From positions 1 through 51,108 of the forward strand of contig JABANN010000222.1 in the NCBI GenBank assembly GCA_013115125.1: 51,108 nt of DNA. Direction: 5' to 3'. How positions within the stretch are numbered: position 1 is the stretch's first letter; every line of letters begins with the position of its first letter. The notes beneath the pieces were generated by a model. It saw only the letters and a program-made list of their open reading frames with translations. It was not told the DNA's origin and made no database searches. Made by a program: the position numbers and the translations under genes. The stretch comes from Perkinsus olseni. Taxonomy: Eukaryota; Perkinsozoa; Perkinsida. Positions 47,801 to 51,108 of the stretch are shown piece after piece.

Positions 47801-48131
47801 GTTATTTCCGACCATGGCCACGGAGAAAGCAGAAGGTATGCGGATGATTGATTCGGAACGAAGAGACCCTGATTATTCCTCGTTGGTAGCGGATGCCGTT
47901 CTCAGTTGAAAGATTCGTCGCCTTTCCGCGACGCCCATCCGAGCCCTCCACCTCGACCGGTGAGTTTCATGATGTTGAAAGAGTGGGAAGGGTCGCGAGA
48001 GTAAGCGGGCAGAGTCTTGTGTAATATCCACTGTTCTCACGGAGTAACGAGTCTACAGTCTATCTTATGTGCCCTTCAGTAGCAAACCCATGATCCTGAT
48101 GATGTACCATCACTGAGTATTGTGAATCGTT
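44897..48131. other. Gene-poor block with hairpins and a GGAAA/TTTCC cluster
   Basis: About 3.2 kb without a gene I can support. ORFs at 45.4-46.5 kb are open on both strands but carry no motif. Notable structures: 45662-45677 (7+2+7), the triplet 45735-45756, the 46796-46915 inverted-repeat cluster, 47036-47054 (8+3+8), 47609-47655 (10-bp stem with one G-U) and 47916-47933 (6+6+6). Confidence 0.45.
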
Positions 48132-48392
48132 GTGCATCATTGCCATGTATTCTTCATCCTTACCAGATACGTATCGGGCGAATGCAAGGCTGATGCTCAA
48201 GACGTGGATCCAGATGGTAGACTCAATAACACAACATTAAAAGAAACGCCATCAGATCCTCATACATCAGCATCATCATGCTACACGTTAAATGATACTA
48301 TTAATGAGATAACCAGGGCGGTCGAGAAGCGCAATTGTAGTGCTACTATCATCAGGAATCATACCACTGCTGCCGCTACTGATGATGAATAG
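48132..48392 (+). CDS. Possible 3' exon of an unrecognised gene
   Basis: An open frame with an acceptor-like TTACCAG at about 48160-48167, reading RYVSGECKADAQDVDPDG, then TSASSCYTLNDTINEITRAV and a stop. Composition (Thr/Asp/Asn, triplet-rich) matches coding exons of the left part. Upstream exons were not identified. Confidence 0.3.
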   Translation: MHHCHVFFILTRYVSGECKADAQDVDPDGRLNNTTLKETPSDPHTSASSCYTLNDTINEITRAVEKRNCSATIIRNHTTAAATDDE

Positions 48393-48718
48393 TGAGAGCT
48401 TCATCATGGTAATCGGTACAGACGGTTAGCCTTTACTTCTATGAGACTTTTTAAACAGTTTTTATACACGTCATCATTGTCATCATCATCATACTCGAGA
48501 GACATGACCAATGTACAGGGTTGTTGTCGTTATGATCGGATTTATGATGACAAGTTTTGTTGTTGCTAGTGTCTATCACCATCATCGTCCATAATAATGA
48601 TAATAGACTATTATTAATAGTCATTCTCATTGTCATAATCATCCATTATTGTGTTACTAGTGTGATATTCATAACATTTCCACCTGCGAGTGGTGTCGTC
48701 GTTCGCATCATCATTACC

Positions 48719-49513
48719 ATGGCGTCATCGTCCTCATCAGTCGGTCAGCTATCAGAGGGCCTGCAGCACAGTACTGTTGTTAACAGTGAGAAGGATAGTG
48801 ATGCCGTAATAACAAGAGACGGTAATCCCAGTAGTACTACTTCTAGTTCTTGCACTGATGTTGGCTATGATGATGACAGGTATAATTATCAACGTACCAT
48901 CAAGTAAATCATCAGCAATGGAATCACAAGAGGCTATGGACAATTACAAGAATAATCCCAAACGACCTGGTAATTATAAGGGTAGTGCTACCGGCAACTA
49001 GGCCAGAATCTTCGTGAATATCGTGGTGCTCATCTTCCTCTTCGCCTCGTTCGTTCTGATGAATTATTGTTATGTATATCAGTATTTGACAGGCAGAGGG
49101 CGATGCAGGGCAGCTCAGCCGGGTTCGGTAGCGACTTCTTCGGTAAATATCAGAAACATCGTACGATAGAGTTGGCGAGACTACGGAAGATGGATGAGGA
49201 TGGGATAAGATGCAGAAGGTAATAATAACAGCGGATGCTGCTGCTCTCTGGGGGATGACTTCCTCGCACGCCGTGGCCGTGAGCAGCATGGTCGTTGTTG
49301 TTGTTGTCGTTGCTATGTTGTTGTTCTTAGGATCTGGAGTATCATCGGAAAAGAGAAGAGCATATTAAGAAGGATATCGAGAGAACAGAGAAGAGACGGG
49401 CTAGGAGGATGAAGCGAAAGCAGAATAGGCAGAAGAAGAGCAAGCAGCCGGCTGCTGCTGCTGCTGCCTCGGGTGGAGCGGCGGCGTCCTCGATACCGCC
49501 CTCACAGGGGTGA
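48719..49513 (+). CDS. PRKRIP1: PRKRIP1-like spliceosome-associated protein
   Basis: Starts MASSSSSVGQLSEGLQHSTV; a following exon has AMESQEAMDNYKNNPKRPG, then RQRAMQGSSAGFGSDFFGK and YQKHRTIELARLRKMDED, and after an intron ending TTCTTAG comes DLEYHRKREEHIKKDIERTE with a basic tail (KRRARRMKRKQNRQKKSK). The phrases NP.KP, V.GSSAG.GS..F..Y...R..E..R and the final K/R-rich helix are the PRKRIP1 plan. PRKRIP1 is a small protein seen in catalytic spliceosomes. The Ala-rich end terminates at TGA 49511-49513. The intron at 49220-49330 contains a GTT run like those of the left part. Confidence 0.7.
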
Positions 49514-51108
49514 AGCTTAGAATATACTCGAGTTGTGTTTGGTTAATGTAGGAGTAATGGGGTGGAGCATGACCGGTGGTCATGGTGAGGTGGTGTCATC
49601 ATCATCCCCGTAACCCCACGTGAGGTGGTGGTGGTCTGCGTCTCTTACGAAAGGCATCATCAGTTGACGGTTTATGAATCATTCCTGAGTAGATAAAAGG
49701 GTATGGAGTAGTAGTAGTTATGACTATTCTCATTGGTGAAGTGTAGAGTTAATGTTATCATCATGATAATCAATAAAATGTTTTTAATAACATCTGGGAA
49801 TATACATCATTACGAGAGATAATAGGTATCGCAAGAGAATGGTCGGAAAGAAGGATCGAATGCGCATCTCTGCCGGGGCGGCGTTAGGCAAACCCGTTGG
49901 CCAAGTTGGGATTCACCATCTCCTCTAACGGTTGTGGTGGATTACTTAGCACCGAGGAACTCCGGCTTCCCGCCGTCAGGTTGGGTCACTAGGACCTCGC
50001 CTATTTTCACGTACACCTCCTCGTTTACTAAGACCACCGACGACCAACGCAAAACATAATAGACCACCCAGTGTATGATAGAGAGTTACTACGTCAATAT
50101 ATTACTCACATCTTGTTTTTTCGTCTTCACAAGCATTCGGATGATGATTGTGCTGCTGCAGTTGCTTATCACCTGTTAACAATAAGACGATGTTTTCGAT
50201 GTTGAGTTGTCCTTGAGCCTCGTTATACAGTATTGGATTGTGATGTTGCAACAAGGTCTGAAGATTGACAATTATCGTCAATAAAATCAACAACACCGCT
50301 GTCTTTCACCAAAACCTTCATAAAATAAGTCGATATTGGCCAGCATTATGATAACATCAACTAAAAATCACAATAAGCTAAGAATAAGGAAGATAGGTGA
50401 TGGTAGCAGGAGGAGATCGATACGATATCTCAGACCTAGGAGATCTGATGATGACCCAATACTGATACGCACAGTCCCTACACGGTACTTGGGAGACGTC
50501 GTATTCTGAGGAAGCTGCCGGAGACCCAAGGGCAGAATTTCCGCTCGCCTGCAGGCGGATTCCGACTGGGTGAGGAAGTTACACAGTGCTACAAAAGTGC
50601 ATACGGAGGGGAAACAAAGCTGCGCAAGCGACACACATGTACGTGGCTACCCGGTTCCCTGCCAACGTCTGCGTACAACCAGCCATTTCCCCTCGGCGAA
50701 GGCTAAAGCCATACGTTACGAATGTCGTTTCGAGATATGTAACACGGCAGAATGCTGTCGTGAGAAACTCAGAGCTGTATTTGCGTGAGAAACTTATGAT
50801 TAGCCAACTTCTGTGACCGAGGCATGTTAGGGATCTACCAGCGGTAGATCGTCGCTAGCGAACTTCACTGAGCAGAGGTTCAATCCCTGGTGAAGAGATC
50901 GGGTACGCGTACCAATAGGTGATGCAAATAAGTGGTGCGAGCTAGGCTAGCATAAATTAGTGAACCTACAGTGGGATTTAGCATTGGTTCATTGGGGCAG
51001 AGCCTCGGAAGATGATTTGCGCTCAACCCAACCACTCCTCGGATGCGGGGGTAGGCCACAGAAATCCAGCCATCCACAGATTGTAGTTGTGGAGGGGCTA
51101 GTTTTCGG
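49514..51108. other. Mostly unassigned; possible minus-strand exons
   Basis: On the minus strand, 50296-50110 reads LQTLLQHHNPILYNEAQGQL then NIENIVLLLTG, and around 50035-49940 VNEEVYVKIGEVLVTQPDGG before a stop near 49946; both look more like real protein than noise but I cannot join or name them. Elsewhere there are a CGCCTGCAGGCG palindrome (50546-50557) and a perfect 8+3+8 hairpin (50832-50850), followed by a B-box-like GGTTCAATCCC (about 50878). Confidence 0.3.

Noticed and set aside
50870-50900. B-box-like GGTTCAATCCC as a tRNA gene
   Set aside because: The flanking stems do not pair and no D or anticodon arm could be found upstream.

Overview
The window reads as nuclear DNA of a gene-dense, intron-rich, flagellated protist. 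The best guess is a Perkinsus-like alveolate. This is inference from gene content (an axonemal DRC8-like protein, a protist GT2 enzyme, lineage-specific secreted ORFs) and intron style, not proof. Introns are short (about 40-110 nt), GT-AG, and many are built largely from trinucleotide repeats (CAA/GTT, ATC/GAT, TAC/GTA). The same triplets extend into exons as Asp, Ser, Asn, Thr, Gln and His runs.

Left part (1-36 kb), packed with spliced genes on both strands: a PUM3/PUF6-like ribosome-biogenesis factor (+), a 3' fragment of a LINE (-), BRX1 (-), imidazolonepropionase (+), a coiled-coil protein (+), an unrecognised protein (+), a TPR plus J-domain co-chaperone (+), a DRC8/EFCAB2-like protein (-), a WD40 protein resembling plant DHU1 (-), an SRR1-domain protein (+), a PDZ protein (+), a protein kinase (-), a DNAJC8-like splicing-associated J protein (-), MBF1 (-), the TFIIIB subunit BDP1 (-), a two-pass membrane protein (+), tRNA-Arg(ACG) and a membrane glycosyltransferase of family GT2 (+). 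Several genes form head-to-head pairs (BRX1/imidazolonepropionase, WD40/SRR1, BDP1/membrane protein) with under about 200 bp between starts. Housekeeping roles dominate: ribosome assembly (PUM3, BRX1), transcription (MBF1, BDP1), chaperones and splicing.

A 99-N gap (36224-36322) is flanked by two identical 73-bp copies of the same sequence, which suggests unmerged contig ends.

Right part (36.4-51.1 kb) is gene-poor: an ankyrin-repeat protein (-), a LAMTOR3-like roadblock protein (+), two or three small predicted secreted proteins, a PRKRIP1-like spliceosomal protein (+), and long stretches with no convincing gene. These stretches hold an unusual number of short perfect palindromes, typically 7-9 bp arms around a single central base. 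In at least eight places they occur as A-A'-A triplets about 21-29 nt long that can fold in two mutually exclusive ways. I regard this as the most interesting and least explained signal in the window.

Exon coordinates were placed by eye from reading frames and splice signals. Gene spans are outer limits including introns.
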